Origin: Limnobaculum xujianqingii
GTDB lineage: Bacteria > Pseudomonadota > Gammaproteobacteria > Enterobacterales > Enterobacteriaceae
Reading direction: 5' to 3'
Assembly: GCF_013394855.1 (NCBI RefSeq)
Contig: NZ_JABMLK010000002.1
Coordinates: 434,001 to 498,000 of the forward strand
DNA length: 64,000 nt
Part shown: one piece after another, positions 9,396 to 18,590 of the stretch
Numbering within the stretch: the first letter of the stretch is position 1
How the letters are laid out: the number at the start of each line of letters is the position of its first letter
Made by a program: the position numbers and the translations under genes
The notes under the pieces: model-generated
What the model was told of the DNA's origin: nothing
Database searches by the model: none
What the model saw: the letters and a program-made list of their open reading frames with translations, nothing else

Positions 9396-10223
9396 TTACT
9401 CTCCATATCGGTCAAAACTTTCAGCCCCTTCACCGCACAAGAATACCTGTACCCAGTCCACCAACAGTAACTGGTGTTGTTTTACGAAATCGTCCATTAA
9501 TGGTGCTATGGCGGCAGATTCCGTGTGTGTTCCCGGTCTCAGGCACAGCGTGGTGATATAACCGGCATTATCCGTCTGACCCCAGAAGATCCAACCCGAT
9601 GCAGTTTGCCGGGCGAAACCGTTAACTACCGTAGCCGCCGCGTTGCTGAATGCGATGCCATCATAGGTTTTTTCCAGACTGAAGAAGTTCTCCAGTTCTG
9701 AAAGGGAAAGTGATTTTTCAGGTAGCGGTATATCAACCCGACGGCGAACATGAAGTTGCTTAAAACCGTGACCATCATGTTGGGTTTGGTAGATGTTAAG
9801 GGTATCTTCCAGCTCCTGACGGATTTCATTTTCCAGTCGGGCTGAAAGAAACTCAAACTGGCGCCAGTCGTCTTCATACACCACCAAAACGTTTTCCAGT
9901 GAGGTTGCTGCTTCCACTCCCGGTAAGTCTGAACTGATGGTGGGCAAACTGTAGAGGATTTTCGCAGGATCAATCTGTGTCACTTGGTATTTTGCCAGCG
10001 TAATCACCAGTGAGCCGGTTTTACGAAATTCGGCTTTGCGTGGTGGTTCCGCGCTCACCACCGTCCATTCATCCCCGGCGATACTCAGAGTTGTATTGAT
10101 TTCAAAGGTATCAGGCAGTTGATCAATCGGCACCTCGGAAGCGGCAAAAGCGTTTTCCTGACCGCTTTCAATAAACTGAACCCGAATGATTTCTTTATCT
10201 TTCTTTTTACCAAAGCCGAACAT
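9396..10223 (-). CDS. Conserved-looking cytosolic protein of unknown function
   Basis: 275 residues, no signal peptide or membrane segment. It opens MFGFGKKKDKEIIRVQFIESG, followed by two similar-looking beta-rich halves: an N-terminal part with FEINTTLSIAGDEWTVVSAEP and a C-terminal part with TASGWIFWGQTDNAGYITTLCLRPG. I do not recognise a named family. The ATG at 10223 follows AAAAGGAATTG on the minus strand, a reasonable ribosome site, and codon use matches its neighbours, so it is a real gene. It stands alone, divergent from the secreted protein gene at 10.47 kb. Confidence 0.7.
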   Translation of the reverse strand: MFGFGKKKDKEIIRVQFIESGQENAFAASEVPIDQLPDTFEINTTLSIAGDEWTVVSAEPPRKAEFRKTGSLVITLAKYQVTQIDPAKILYSLPTISSDLPGVEAATSLENVLVVYEDDWRQFEFLSARLENEIRQELEDTLNIYQTQHDGHGFKQLHVRRRVDIPLPEKSLSLSELENFFSLEKTYDGIAFSNAAATVVNGFARQTASGWIFWGQTDNAGYITTLCLRPGTHTESAAIAPLMDDFVKQHQLLLVDWVQVFLCGEGAESFDRYGE

Positions 10224-10472
10224 TGCTCAATTCCTTTTTCGGGAAGCAAAATACAAGGCTTTAACGTTATCTAAATCAAATTAAAAATCAAATATCAGGC
10301 ATTGTTTTTTAACCAAAACTCGATCGTATCGACAATATTGTGTTTTTCTTTATCGCGATGTTTTATGTTACCTGTCAGGTTTTAATCCATTTACTGACGG
10401 TAACAGGAAAGTGTCATTTCCCGTGGTAATGGGAACGGCTATAGTGAGCTATCTCTATTTATTAAGGACAAT

Positions 10473-11025
10473 ATGATGGAAAGAATAAGGCAGTTTATTT
10501 ACTCGTTATTTTTTGCTTTGACGTTGGGTTGTAGCTTTTCGGCATATGCTGGTATGCCGGGACCATACTGGCTGGTGTTTCTGGATATCTCGGAAGAACC
10601 CTATCAGGATGGTCAAAAGTTGCTGATTGATTTGAGGAAAATGGCGTCATTACCTGATGGAAAAAGGGAATATTGTTTTATGTGTGGCGGTGAAGATGCA
10701 GATCGTGATGTAGATGTGCTCTATCTCTACTCCACGCCGGTAGGGTTGTCTGTTGAGGAACTGCGCAAAGCGGTGAAAGGGGATGATGCAGCCAAACGGA
10801 AAATGCAAAGCGTCCTGAATAAATTTGAAGACAGTAAGGGGGCATGGGGTTGATGGTTTACTGATTTACGACCATCAGCCGGGAAAAGTGACTATCTATA
10901 CCATGGATAAAAAAGTGGGTTCAAAGCTGACCACGGAAAGCAAAGAAGTGAAGTCTAAGCTGCTGCATTCCAGTCTGGATAAGTTGCTGGAGGATGCTGC
11001 TGGTAAATTGGATCGACCGGTGTAA
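10473..11025 (+). pseudogene. Secreted protein of unknown function, frame broken near the middle
   Basis: The first frame (10473-10853, 126 residues) begins with AAGGA before an ATG pair and a clear signal peptide (ending CSFSAYAG). It stops right after two G runs (GGGGG at 10838-10842, GGGG at 10846-10849). A second frame continues without a gap from there to 11025 with GLLIYDHQPGKVTIYTMDKK, and the two read as one protein of about 183 residues if a single base is removed from one of the G runs. The joined protein has a CxxC-containing segment (EYCFMCGGEDADRDVD) and a C-terminal charged helix. No family recognised. It could be a true pseudogene or a homopolymer sequencing error. Confidence 0.6.
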
Positions 11026-11189
11026 GGTTATAGAAGAAATTTTCTTCCGGCGATAAAAAACCGGTGGTAACACGATAATTAGTACAGACAAATTTGTTTA
11101 ATTTCAGTGGATATTCCGGCCGTAAATGATAAGCACTCATCTAACCTGAATGCTCGGCCGGAAGGGCCATGTACACAGCTTCAGTGTGC

Positions 11190-11320
11190 GTTGGGCCTAG
11201 CCGGGTTAGGGGCGGTTATGAAACACCTTACGGTGTTTCACCCTGCGGGCCAGCGCGAGCGCTGTTCAAACAGGCGAAGCCTGTTTGTCGTTGGCTTACG
11301 CCAAGTCGACCCCAACACCC
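11190..11320. repeat. Cluster of five consecutive hairpins (probable intergenic repeat element)
   Basis: Within about 90 bases lie five perfect or near-perfect stem-loops in a row: TGAAACACC/GGTGTTTCA with loop TTAC (11219-11240), CCC/GGG with TGC (11241-11249), CAGCG/CGCTG with CGAG (11251-11264), CAAACAGGC/GCCTGTTTG with GAA (11267-11287) and TTGGC/GCCAA with TTAC (11291-11304). An outer pair GTTGGG (11190) / CCCCAAC (11310-11316) could close the whole into a multi-branched fold. The GC content is well above the flanks. The remaining bases of the 11026-11519 gap hold no gene that I can support. Confidence 0.6.
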
Positions 11321-11519
11321 GTCTCTCCCAACGATAGACTTCGTGATTTTACTAGCAATATGCTTCAGTATTGATTGCTTATCTTCTCTTCTGGCCCACC
11401 AACAATATGAACTTTAGCCATTTCTCAACTAGGCTTAATGCAGTACTTCTGATTTATTGCCCCTGAAATTTGTTGTTATCACCTCTGAAGGGGCAGCACA
11501 CAGCTTCCGGGAGAGTGGG

Positions 11520-13598
11520 ATGAACAGAACAGGAAAAGTCCTGAGCTGGACGGGTGGAATCATTGTTGTTGTTATAGCTTCAATCCTGATCTTTTTAGCG
11601 ACCTTTGACCTGAATCGCCTGAAACCAACGATTAATGAGAAAGTGACTGCGGAGCTGCACCGGCCGTTTGCCATTCGCGGTGATTTAGGGGTTAACTGGC
11701 AGCGACAACCTGATGAAACAGGCTGGCGGCGCTGGGTTCCCTGGCCAATGTTGCATGCTGAAGATATTGTTTTAGGTAATCCTCCGCAGATCCCCGGCGA
11801 CAATATGGTGACCTTACAGCGAGTTGAAGCGTTAATATCACCGTTATCATTACTGCATAAAGAACTGTATATCCAGCGTATCTGGCTGAAGCAACCCTAT
11901 GCATCCATTCAGCGTTTAGCCAATGGTGATAATAACTGGACTTTCGCAGCCAATAAGACCGATCCTTCCGCACCGCCTTCAAGCTGGTCAGTGAATATTA
12001 ATGATATTGTGTTTGATAGCGGCAAGGTGGATTTTAAAGATGCCACTCTGAAAGCGGATGTGCAGGCAGTTATCGATCCCTTGGGTAAACCGTTACCCTT
12101 TAATGAAGTCACCGGAAGTGATAATAAACCGCAGACAAATAGCGTGCCGGAGTATGTATTTGGTTGGAAGGTAGAAGGCAAATACAACGGGGAACCGCTG
12201 AACGGCAGCGGTAAAGTCGGTGGTATGTTGTCTCTGAGAAGCGCAGAGCGCCCATTCCCGGTGCAGGCGGATGTTCGTTCAGGCACAACCCGTATTGCAC
12301 TGGCGGGAACGCTGACGGACCCCATGAACCTCGGTGCGTTAGATTTGCAGCTCAAACTGTCAGGTCGTAGTTTAGGCAATCTGTATGGCATAACCGGCGT
12401 ATTGCTGCCAAATACTCCATCCTATTCAACCAATGGTCGTCTGATTGCTCATGTGCATGGGGAAGGTGGTGCTACTTTTGATTATCAGGATTTCAACGGC
12501 AAGATTGGCAGCAGCGATATTCACGGTAACCTGAAGTATACTGCCAGCAAACCGCGACCGGTGCTGAAAGGGGAGTTAGTCTCTAAACAGTTACTTTTCG
12601 CTGATTTGGCACCGTTAATCGGGGCAGACTCTAACAAGCAGAAAAAGCAGCGGGGTGAGAAAAGCCTTCAGCCAGCAGATAAAGTATTGCCGGTTGAACC
12701 GTTCGAAACCAAAAGCTGGGATGTGATGGATGCGGACGTAAAGTTCACAGCGAAGTACATTGAGCATGGAAAATCACTGCCGGTAAATAATCTGTATACC
12801 CATCTGATACTAAATAACGGTGAGATCCTGATGGATCCTCTGCGCTTTGGCGTAGCGGGAGGCAGTTTAAATTCCACCATCCGGTTGGATGGAAGTAAAA
12901 ATCCCATGCAGGGAAAGGTTGATATGCATGCCCGACGCTTTCAGCTGAAGCAGCTATTGCCTGATGTGGAGATGATGAAGAACAGTCGTGGACAAATCAA
13001 CGGTGATGCCAGTTTAACCGGGCGGGGTAATTCAGTTGCCGCGCTGTTAGGCAGCAGCAGCGGTGATTTATGCGTGCTAATGAATGAAGGCATGATCAGT
13101 CGGGGTCTGATGGAGATTCTTGGTCTCAATGTCGGCAACTATCTGGTTTCGCAAATCTTTGGTGATGATGAAGTAAAAATTAACTGCGTGGCGGCGGACG
13201 TGAATATTCGTGACGGGCTCGCATCCCCACGTTTGCTGGTGTTTGATACTGAAAACGCCATTATCAACGTCACCGGCCAAACCAATTTTGCTACCGAACG
13301 GCTGGATTTATCTATCGATCCGCAAAGTAAAGGTATGCGCTTACTCACATTGCGCTCTCCACTGTATGTGAAAGGCACGTTTAAGAATCCACAACCGGGC
13401 GTAGAAGCCGCGCCGCTAATTGCCCGGGGTGCTGCGGCAGTGGCTTTGGGTGTGGTTGTTGCTCCGGCAGCCGCCTTACTGGCGCTGGTGTCACCAAGTG
13501 AAGGGGAAGAGAATCAGTGTGGGCAGGTATTAAAACAAATGAAGGATAAGCCAAAGGGCAAATCAGTAGTGGTAAAGAAAGGCGCTAAAGCTAAGTAA
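11520..13598 (+). CDS. AsmA-family protein (YhjG-like)
   Basis: 692 residues from the ATG at 11520, chosen because it opens with a short basic segment and an uncleaved anchor helix (about residues 9-29) as in AsmA; an upstream TTG at 11457 is in frame but less natural. AsmA-like proteins are inner-membrane anchored, with a long periplasmic beta-groove, and are linked to phospholipid traffic to the outer membrane. Visible family features are FDLNRLKPTINEKVTAELHR in the N-terminal AsmA domain, LTGRGNSVAALLGSSSGDL in the AsmA_2 region and a C-terminal Ala/Val-rich helix and Lys-rich tail. Length is similar to E. coli YhjG (about 690). Confidence 0.85.
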   Translation: MNRTGKVLSWTGGIIVVVIASILIFLATFDLNRLKPTINEKVTAELHRPFAIRGDLGVNWQRQPDETGWRRWVPWPMLHAEDIVLGNPPQIPGDNMVTLQRVEALISPLSLLHKELYIQRIWLKQPYASIQRLANGDNNWTFAANKTDPSAPPSSWSVNINDIVFDSGKVDFKDATLKADVQAVIDPLGKPLPFNEVTGSDNKPQTNSVPEYVFGWKVEGKYNGEPLNGSGKVGGMLSLRSAERPFPVQADVRSGTTRIALAGTLTDPMNLGALDLQLKLSGRSLGNLYGITGVLLPNTPSYSTNGRLIAHVHGEGGATFDYQDFNGKIGSSDIHGNLKYTASKPRPVLKGELVSKQLLFADLAPLIGADSNKQKKQRGEKSLQPADKVLPVEPFETKSWDVMDADVKFTAKYIEHGKSLPVNNLYTHLILNNGEILMDPLRFGVAGGSLNSTIRLDGSKNPMQGKVDMHARRFQLKQLLPDVEMMKNSRGQINGDASLTGRGNSVAALLGSSSGDLCVLMNEGMISRGLMEILGLNVGNYLVSQIFGDDEVKINCVAADVNIRDGLASPRLLVFDTENAIINVTGQTNFATERLDLSIDPQSKGMRLLTLRSPLYVKGTFKNPQPGVEAAPLIARGAAAVALGVVVAPAAALLALVSPSEGEENQCGQVLKQMKDKPKGKSVVVKKGAKAK

Positions 13599-13814
13599 AA
13601 CTATTTGGAATGCAGATAAGCGATGGTTAGCGACTTTTATCTGCATATTGCATAGTTTTTCGAGATACTTCGCATTGTTGGTATGAATTTGAAAAGGTCG
13701 ATTGCTGGTGGTTTTGGGGTTGGTATAGTGGCGGGGCATCCTGAGTTGGGATGCCGGGATTTGCAGCCCGAACAACTTTCTGGGTTATTTCTCACTACTT
13801 TCTGGAGTTAGCCC

Positions 13815-13982
13815 ATGAACGAACTTACCCAACAAGATTCTTTAACCCCTGAAGATATTACCGTTCAGTGTTTAGCCGTGATTAATGCCACGTTAAATAC
13901 TGAAAACCTCGCCACTCGTGAAGCATTGATGTTTGTGCTGCAGGAAAGATTGAGGGAGTTGTATAAGGTGTTGGGGGAGTAA
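13815..13982 (+). CDS. Small protein of 55 residues, unknown function
   Basis: ATG preceded by GGAG at a normal distance, 55 codons, then a stop and a strong terminator 10 bases later. The protein (MNELTQQDSLTPEDITVQCL...) is soluble, acidic at the start and helical toward the end (REALMFVLQERLRELYKVLGE). The gene-terminator arrangement argues that it is expressed. I do not recognise the family; it may resemble small enterobacterial regulatory proteins. Confidence 0.6.
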   Translation: MNELTQQDSLTPEDITVQCLAVINATLNTENLATREALMFVLQERLRELYKVLGE

Positions 13983-13991
13983 CGATAAGTT

Positions 13992-14019
13992 AAAAAGGAT
14001 TGTGGGGGCAATCCTTTTT
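13992..14019 (+). terminator. Rho-independent terminator, bidirectional
   Basis: Perfect 11-base arms AAAAAGGATTG / CAATCCTTTTT with a TGGGGG loop, directly after the 55-residue gene and facing the end of the convergent HNH nuclease gene. The A and T runs on both sides make it usable on both strands. Confidence 0.85.
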
Positions 14020-14035
14020 ATTCTAGATAGTTTGA

Positions 14036-14959
14036 TTACTTCTTATAGAGTTCACTTCGATGCCAATCTAAATATCGGCATGTCTTAGCAGAAAAAGATC
14101 CTACATTGCACTTTTTCAAACCAAGTTGAGAGAAGACTTGCGGTTTAAGTTGCGGACTAACCATCATGTCACCATTGTCAGCAAAGCTTATCCACCCCTT
14201 ATCAAACAAGTGGTCAACGTGTGGTGCAAGCATTAATCCATTGTAGGGATCCAATCGTTCTAAATTGTTCGATTCACTCCAAGGTTTAATATGGCTAGCT
14301 TTTAAGAATGTAGTATCACTAATTTTTGTTACTCGACATATTGGCTCTAATTTTATGACGTCTTTTCTAAATGCTCCTTGACCAACTCGGGAGGATATTA
14401 GGCGTTCTTTTTCTGTTGTTGTTAGGTTTTTGTCCTCTTCGATGAGATTTATTTCTTCTTGTTCAGCAACAACATCACGACAAATGAATGATTCAGCAAA
14501 ACTTTCGGTTTCAGTTAAGGATAAGAGTAATAAACCTAATTCATCACTGATTTCTGCTAAGTAACAACTTTGCATGCCAAAGCCCGTTTTAGGACTAATG
14601 GGGAAGTGTTTTGCATTCAATAAAGGGGCTAATTGATTGATATAATCAGAGGGTTTGATTTTGTGTTTTACCTCATGAAATTTAACATCAACTTTCCAAC
14701 CATCTTTATTCCAAGCGTCTCCCGCTTTACCGAATTCATTTGGTTTTTCTGCTGAATAAGCTATACCCTTTGCAACACCATAAGCCTGAATAACAGATGA
14801 ATAGGAAAAAATAATATCTCCTTCTCTAACCTTAAGTAGATTGTCATAGGGAACATTTCTTGCGCCATTTGATTTGGTTTTGGGTGCCCAAATGTAATTA
14901 TTTTCTCTTTCTTGCTTACCAGTTTGTTTGTGATTTACCCAGAAGAAACGTTTTTTCAT
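14036..14959 (-). CDS. EVE/PUA-like domain plus HNH endonuclease (modification-dependent type suspected)
   Basis: 307 residues in two parts. The N-terminal ~150 residues (FFWVNHKQTGKQERENNYIW ... VREGDIIFSYSSVIQAYGVA) resemble EVE/PUA-like modified-base readers. The C-terminal part contains an HNH_2-type nuclease core, KASHIKPWSESNNLERLDPYNGL near residue 218-240 and HVDHLFDKGWISF just after. Proteins with this order are thought to cut DNA carrying modified cytosine, which would make this a one-gene type IV restriction system; that is inference. No methylase or partner lies next to it. Base composition is lower in GC than its flanks, which suggests transfer. Confidence 0.75.
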   Translation of the reverse strand: MKKRFFWVNHKQTGKQERENNYIWAPKTKSNGARNVPYDNLLKVREGDIIFSYSSVIQAYGVAKGIAYSAEKPNEFGKAGDAWNKDGWKVDVKFHEVKHKIKPSDYINQLAPLLNAKHFPISPKTGFGMQSCYLAEISDELGLLLLSLTETESFAESFICRDVVAEQEEINLIEEDKNLTTTEKERLISSRVGQGAFRKDVIKLEPICRVTKISDTTFLKASHIKPWSESNNLERLDPYNGLMLAPHVDHLFDKGWISFADNGDMMVSPQLKPQVFSQLGLKKCNVGSFSAKTCRYLDWHRSELYKK

Positions 14960-15164
14960 GGGATACTCGCTTATTGGAGAAGAAGGAGTAATAGTTTAAC
15001 TTAGTTGAACAGGTGAGTGGAACGAGTAAAGAGACAATAACTATATTATTTATATAGTATTTAATGAGTAAGATTAAATATGAGAAATGATAAAGAAGTG
15101 AAAGCCCTAAAAACCGCATCCTCCCGAATACAGTCTTTAGGGCAAAACTATTAATTACGATTGA

Positions 15165-15713
15165 TTAATGTTGCCCAATCCCCCGCAACTTAACCCCAGC
15201 ATAAATCTGCAATACCCCATACATCAAAACAATCGCCCCGAGCCAAATGGTGGTAATCACCAATCCAACGATTGGTTGTGCCATCAACAACGCGCCCAGA
15301 ATAATCGCCAGCGCACCGCTGAGGATAATCATCCATTCTCCCTGAATCTGGTTACGAACCTGAATAGCAAACAGAATGCGGTAAATACCACCAATAATTA
15401 GCCATACTGCTAAAAAGATCATCAGAATGCTGGCAGTGGCTGCCGGGTTATAAAGGGCTAGCACACCAAAAATGATGGAAATAACCCCATAACCAAATAA
15501 CCATCCTTTAGAAACCACAATTCGGTTAGTAAACAGCGAAACAATAGTAATTACCCCTTCCAGCAGGGCAAACAGACCAATGGCCCAGGCCACCGATATT
15601 GCGGTTGATAACGGAGCGGTTAATGCAGCAATACTAAATAAAATGGCAATCACGCCATAAATAATTAATACCCACCAGTTTCGGGAGAGTACTCCCAATA
15701 TTTCCTGTCTCAT
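15165..15713 (-). CDS. HdeD/DUF308 family inner-membrane protein
   Basis: 182 residues from the ATG at 15713, chosen for the GGGGA site just upstream; an earlier in-frame ATG at 15731 has none. Six hydrophobic helices arranged as three hairpin repeats (NWWVLIIYGVIAILFSIAAL, LFGYGVISIIFGVLALYNP, WMIILSGALAIILGALLMAQ) are typical of HdeD-like proteins, which in E. coli belong to the acid-resistance island. Function here is not known; it is not next to other acid-stress genes. Confidence 0.85.
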   Translation of the reverse strand: MRQEILGVLSRNWWVLIIYGVIAILFSIAALTAPLSTAISVAWAIGLFALLEGVITIVSLFTNRIVVSKGWLFGYGVISIIFGVLALYNPAATASILMIFLAVWLIIGGIYRILFAIQVRNQIQGEWMIILSGALAIILGALLMAQPIVGLVITTIWLGAIVLMYGVLQIYAGVKLRGIGQH

Positions 15714-15856
15714 ATTTATTCCCCATATCATTCAGATGGTGATATTCAATTTATGTAGTGAGTTATGAATAGCTACATCAATAAATATAGGCCTGATTGC
15801 ATCAGGCCGTTTACCACATGATGTTATTTAAAATATGCGAATATCAGGAGGGCAGA

Positions 15857-16273
15857 CTAATTCAGGTTTGCATGGTGTTTCTGTAATCCAATCAACGTAT
15901 TTAACGCACGATCGGCATCTTGTTCCGGAACAAAGATATGATCGTGATAATAGGCCGCCACAACGTTGGCACTGATATTGTTATCCGCTAAAGCTTTAGA
16001 CACCGCAGCAGTTAGGCCTACAGCCTCAAGGCTTGAGTGCACTGTTAAGGTGATCTGGCGGAAAGTACCACTAAAGGTCAACTGATGAGCTAATGCCGTT
16101 TGTTGAGTAATAATCAGCGTTATGCCTTCCTGTTCCACAAACAGCCCTTTGGGTTTGAATCTGAAAAGCTGTTCGGAAAACGCTTCCACTACGGTGCAAA
16201 ACACGTAAGTTTCACTGCTTAATGCTGGTGACATGGAAGAGAGCAGAGTGCTAAGTTGTTTAATTGGTTGCAT
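15857..16273 (-). CDS. ACT-domain protein (DUF2241-like)
   Basis: 138 residues from the ATG at 16273, which has an AAGGAG site at the right distance; the frame continues 33 codons upstream without one. It contains two ACT-like modules: TYVFCTVVEAFSEQLF ... EGITLIITQQTALAH, then the well-matched second one RQITLTVHSSLEAVGLTAAVSKALADNNISANVVAAYYHDHIFV. ACT domains bind amino acids or other small ligands; this free-standing form has no assigned role. Single gene. Confidence 0.75.
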   Translation of the reverse strand: MQPIKQLSTLLSSMSPALSSETYVFCTVVEAFSEQLFRFKPKGLFVEQEGITLIITQQTALAHQLTFSGTFRQITLTVHSSLEAVGLTAAVSKALADNNISANVVAAYYHDHIFVPEQDADRALNTLIGLQKHHANLN

Positions 16274-16549
16274 AGATATTCTCCTTAATTGCCAGCAGGA
16301 TAGAGATATTATTCGGATATGGGTAATTAAACTTTTTACTCGGGGATTAGGATAACTTATGGCTAAAATCATATTCTAAAATAATCATAACTATAATCTC
16401 TGCTTTATTATTACCTGGTTAAATTATTTCTATATATCAAGCGATAAGAAAACGAAAATTATGTCAAGGATGTGTAAAGCACATTGACGGAGAAATGCCT
16501 TAGTATATTTTGAATCGCGTAGAGGGCATTTTCTCACTAATAAGGAAAT

Positions 16550-17029
16550 ATGATGAAATTAAAAGCTATTGTTATCGGACTATTTAGCGCTACATTATTA
16601 ACCGGTAGTTTCAGCGCATTTGCTGAGTCAGATAATGCACCGCAACCTCAGGATGCGCAGCAGAGCGAAAGGTATTCTGATGGTAAGTCGGACGACCGTA
16701 AAGACAAGCGCGATAACAAACGTTCTGATGCCAACAAGGATGAGCGTAAAGAGAAAGGCGACCGCCCGGACAGAAATTCAGAGGATCGTAAAAATAAAGG
16801 CGACAAACAGCGTCCGGATGCTAAATCAGAAGATGGTAAAGAACGGGGTGATAAGCAGCGCTCTGACGTAAAACCGGAAGATCGTAAAGCAAAGGGCGAT
16901 AAAAACTCTTCTGAAGAACGTAAAGCTAAGGGTGACAAAAAGCGTTCTGATGGCAAGAAGGGCGACCGTAAAGCTAAAGGCGACAAGCAGAGCTCGGATG
17001 CAAAGCCAGACGATCGTAAAGACGATTGA
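16550..17029 (+). CDS. Secreted, highly charged repeat protein
   Basis: 159 residues: a signal peptide (cleavage after FSAFA) followed by about 130 residues made of imperfect 11-13 residue units of the form DRKxKGDKQRSDAKPE, about ten copies. The composition is almost only Asp, Lys, Arg, Ser, Gly and Glu, so it should be disordered and periplasmic or exported. The ribosome site AAGGA precedes two adjacent ATGs (16550, 16553). No family recognised. A strong stem-loop follows the stop. Repeat number may vary between strains. Confidence 0.7.
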   Translation: MMKLKAIVIGLFSATLLTGSFSAFAESDNAPQPQDAQQSERYSDGKSDDRKDKRDNKRSDANKDERKEKGDRPDRNSEDRKNKGDKQRPDAKSEDGKERGDKQRSDVKPEDRKAKGDKNSSEERKAKGDKKRSDGKKGDRKAKGDKQSSDAKPDDRKDD

Positions 17030-17053
17030 TTGGTAAGTGTTCATCATGATGTT

Positions 17054-17085
17054 AGTAAAGGGGCGAAAGCCCCTTTACTGTATTT
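17054..17085 (+). terminator. Stem-loop after the charged repeat gene
   Basis: Perfect 11-base arms AGTAAAGGGGC / GCCCCTTTACT around a GAAA tetraloop, 25 bases after the stop. The T tract is weak (GTATTTAG), so termination may be partial. Confidence 0.6.
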
Positions 17086-17147
17086 AGCGTATCAATATTC
17101 CCGACTGGAAACCTTTCTCCATAAGATCAGATCTTCATCTCTCAAAT

Positions 17148-17166
17148 GATAATGAAAATAATTATC
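17148..17166 (+). promoter_or_regulatory. Fur-box-like site upstream of the porin
   Basis: GATAATGAAAATAATTATC matches the 19-base Fur consensus GATAATGATAATCATTATC at 17 of 19 positions. It lies 137 bases before the porin ATG and about 118 bases after the charged repeat gene, so the porin is the likely target. Binding is not shown. Confidence 0.6.
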
Positions 17167-17302
17167 ATTATGTGTTGTTAATTAACCTATTGTTTGATTC
17201 AATAAAACGCGATGCTGAGGATAAAGACTCATGTCTGATGTTTAGTTTTCCTCTGCAGCGCAACAGTTGATATTTAGGCAGGATCAATCAAGGAAACGAA
17301 TA

Positions 17303-18391
17303 ATGAACAACAAAAAACTGTTGGCAGGGCTGTTACCTATTATGATGGTGGTGGGTACAGCAAATGCGGCCGAACTCTATAACAAAAACGGTAACAAGTT
17401 AGACTTCTCGGGACAAATCGAAGGTAATCACTACATCTCTGATGATAAAGGCGAAGACGGCGATAACAGCTTCGTTCGCTTTGGTATTCGTGGTGAAACA
17501 CAGGTTACCGAACAAATTATTGGCTATGGTTACTATCAAACTGAGCTGACAGCCAGCTCAAGTGAAGGCAGCGGTGACAATAGCTCTACCACCCGCTATG
17601 CCTTCGCTGGTATTAAATTTGGTGATGCAGGTTCTCTCGACTACGGTCGTAACGATGGGATCCTGTATGACGTTGGTGGCTGGACCGATGTTCTGCCTGA
17701 GTTCGGTGGCGACTCCTATCAGCAAACCGATGTCTTTATGACTCAACGTGCTGGTAATCTGGCTACCTATCGTAATAAAAACTTCTTTGGCGCCGTTGAT
17801 GGTCTGGACTTTGCCGTTCAGTATCAGGGCCGTAACGACTCCGGAGACCGTAATAAAACCGATCGCAACGGCGACGGCTGGGGTATGTCCACCACCTATG
17901 ATTTAGGCATGGGGCTTTCTGTTGGTGCTGCTTATGCTTCATCTGACCGTACTTATGACCAGTCGCAAGACCACCTTGGCGATCGTGCTAACGGTGTAAG
18001 TGCTGGTGTTAAATATGATGCTAATGATGTGTATCTGGCTGCTATCTATGGTCAAACCTACAACATGAACCTGTATGGTGACGATTTCGTTGCTAACAAA
18101 ACTCAAAACGTAGAGCTGGTGGCTCAGTATCAGTTCGACTGTGGTCTGCAACCGTCGCTGGCGTGGGTTTACTCTAAGGGTAAAGACCTGGGGCATGACA
18201 TAGGTGGCAAAATTTACGATAGCGAAGAGCTGGTTAACTATATTGATGTTGGTGCCAACTACCACTTCAATAGCAACTTCACAGCTAAGGTCGACTATAA
18301 GATCAATATGCTTGATAGCAGCACTTTCACTGAGAAAGCTGGAATATCGGCGGATGATATTGTATCGGTGGCGTTTGTTTATCAGTTTTGA
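17303..18391 (+). CDS. General porin, OmpC/OmpF family
   Basis: Trimeric outer-membrane diffusion channel. 362 residues from the ATG at 17303 (AAGGAAACGAATA upstream), with signal peptide ending ANA and mature start AELYNKNGNKLDFSGQ. The constriction loop L3 is recognisable as DVLPEFGGDSYQQTDVFM, and the C-terminus is VAFVYQF with the terminal Phe needed for BAM-dependent insertion. The 16 strands expected of the family fit the length. I cannot say whether it equals OmpC, OmpF or PhoE. A Fur-box-like site upstream suggests iron-responsive control, which is not standard for these porins. Confidence 0.92.
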   Translation: MNNKKLLAGLLPIMMVVGTANAAELYNKNGNKLDFSGQIEGNHYISDDKGEDGDNSFVRFGIRGETQVTEQIIGYGYYQTELTASSSEGSGDNSSTTRYAFAGIKFGDAGSLDYGRNDGILYDVGGWTDVLPEFGGDSYQQTDVFMTQRAGNLATYRNKNFFGAVDGLDFAVQYQGRNDSGDRNKTDRNGDGWGMSTTYDLGMGLSVGAAYASSDRTYDQSQDHLGDRANGVSAGVKYDANDVYLAAIYGQTYNMNLYGDDFVANKTQNVELVAQYQFDCGLQPSLAWVYSKGKDLGHDIGGKIYDSEELVNYIDVGANYHFNSNFTAKVDYKINMLDSSTFTEKAGISADDIVSVAFVYQF

Positions 18392-18438
18392 TTGATGGGC
18401 TGCTTGCTGGTGGGTTGGTGAGTGGCTGGAGTTTGAGG

Positions 18439-18465
18439 AAAGGCGCGATATGCGCCTTTTTTTAT
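18439..18465 (+). terminator. Rho-independent terminator after the porin
   Basis: Arms AAAGGCGC / GCGCCTTT around GATAT, followed by a run of T, about 45 bases after the porin stop. Confidence 0.85.
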
Positions 18466-18590
18466 AGTTTTTAGACTGAGTTATCTTTGATGCTAATTTT
18501 GCGGATAAGAGTCATAAGCGAAGAAAAATGGTTGCCAGTATTTAACATCCTTCAGATAATCAGTGCTTATATAAAACTAAAAAAAATTAA

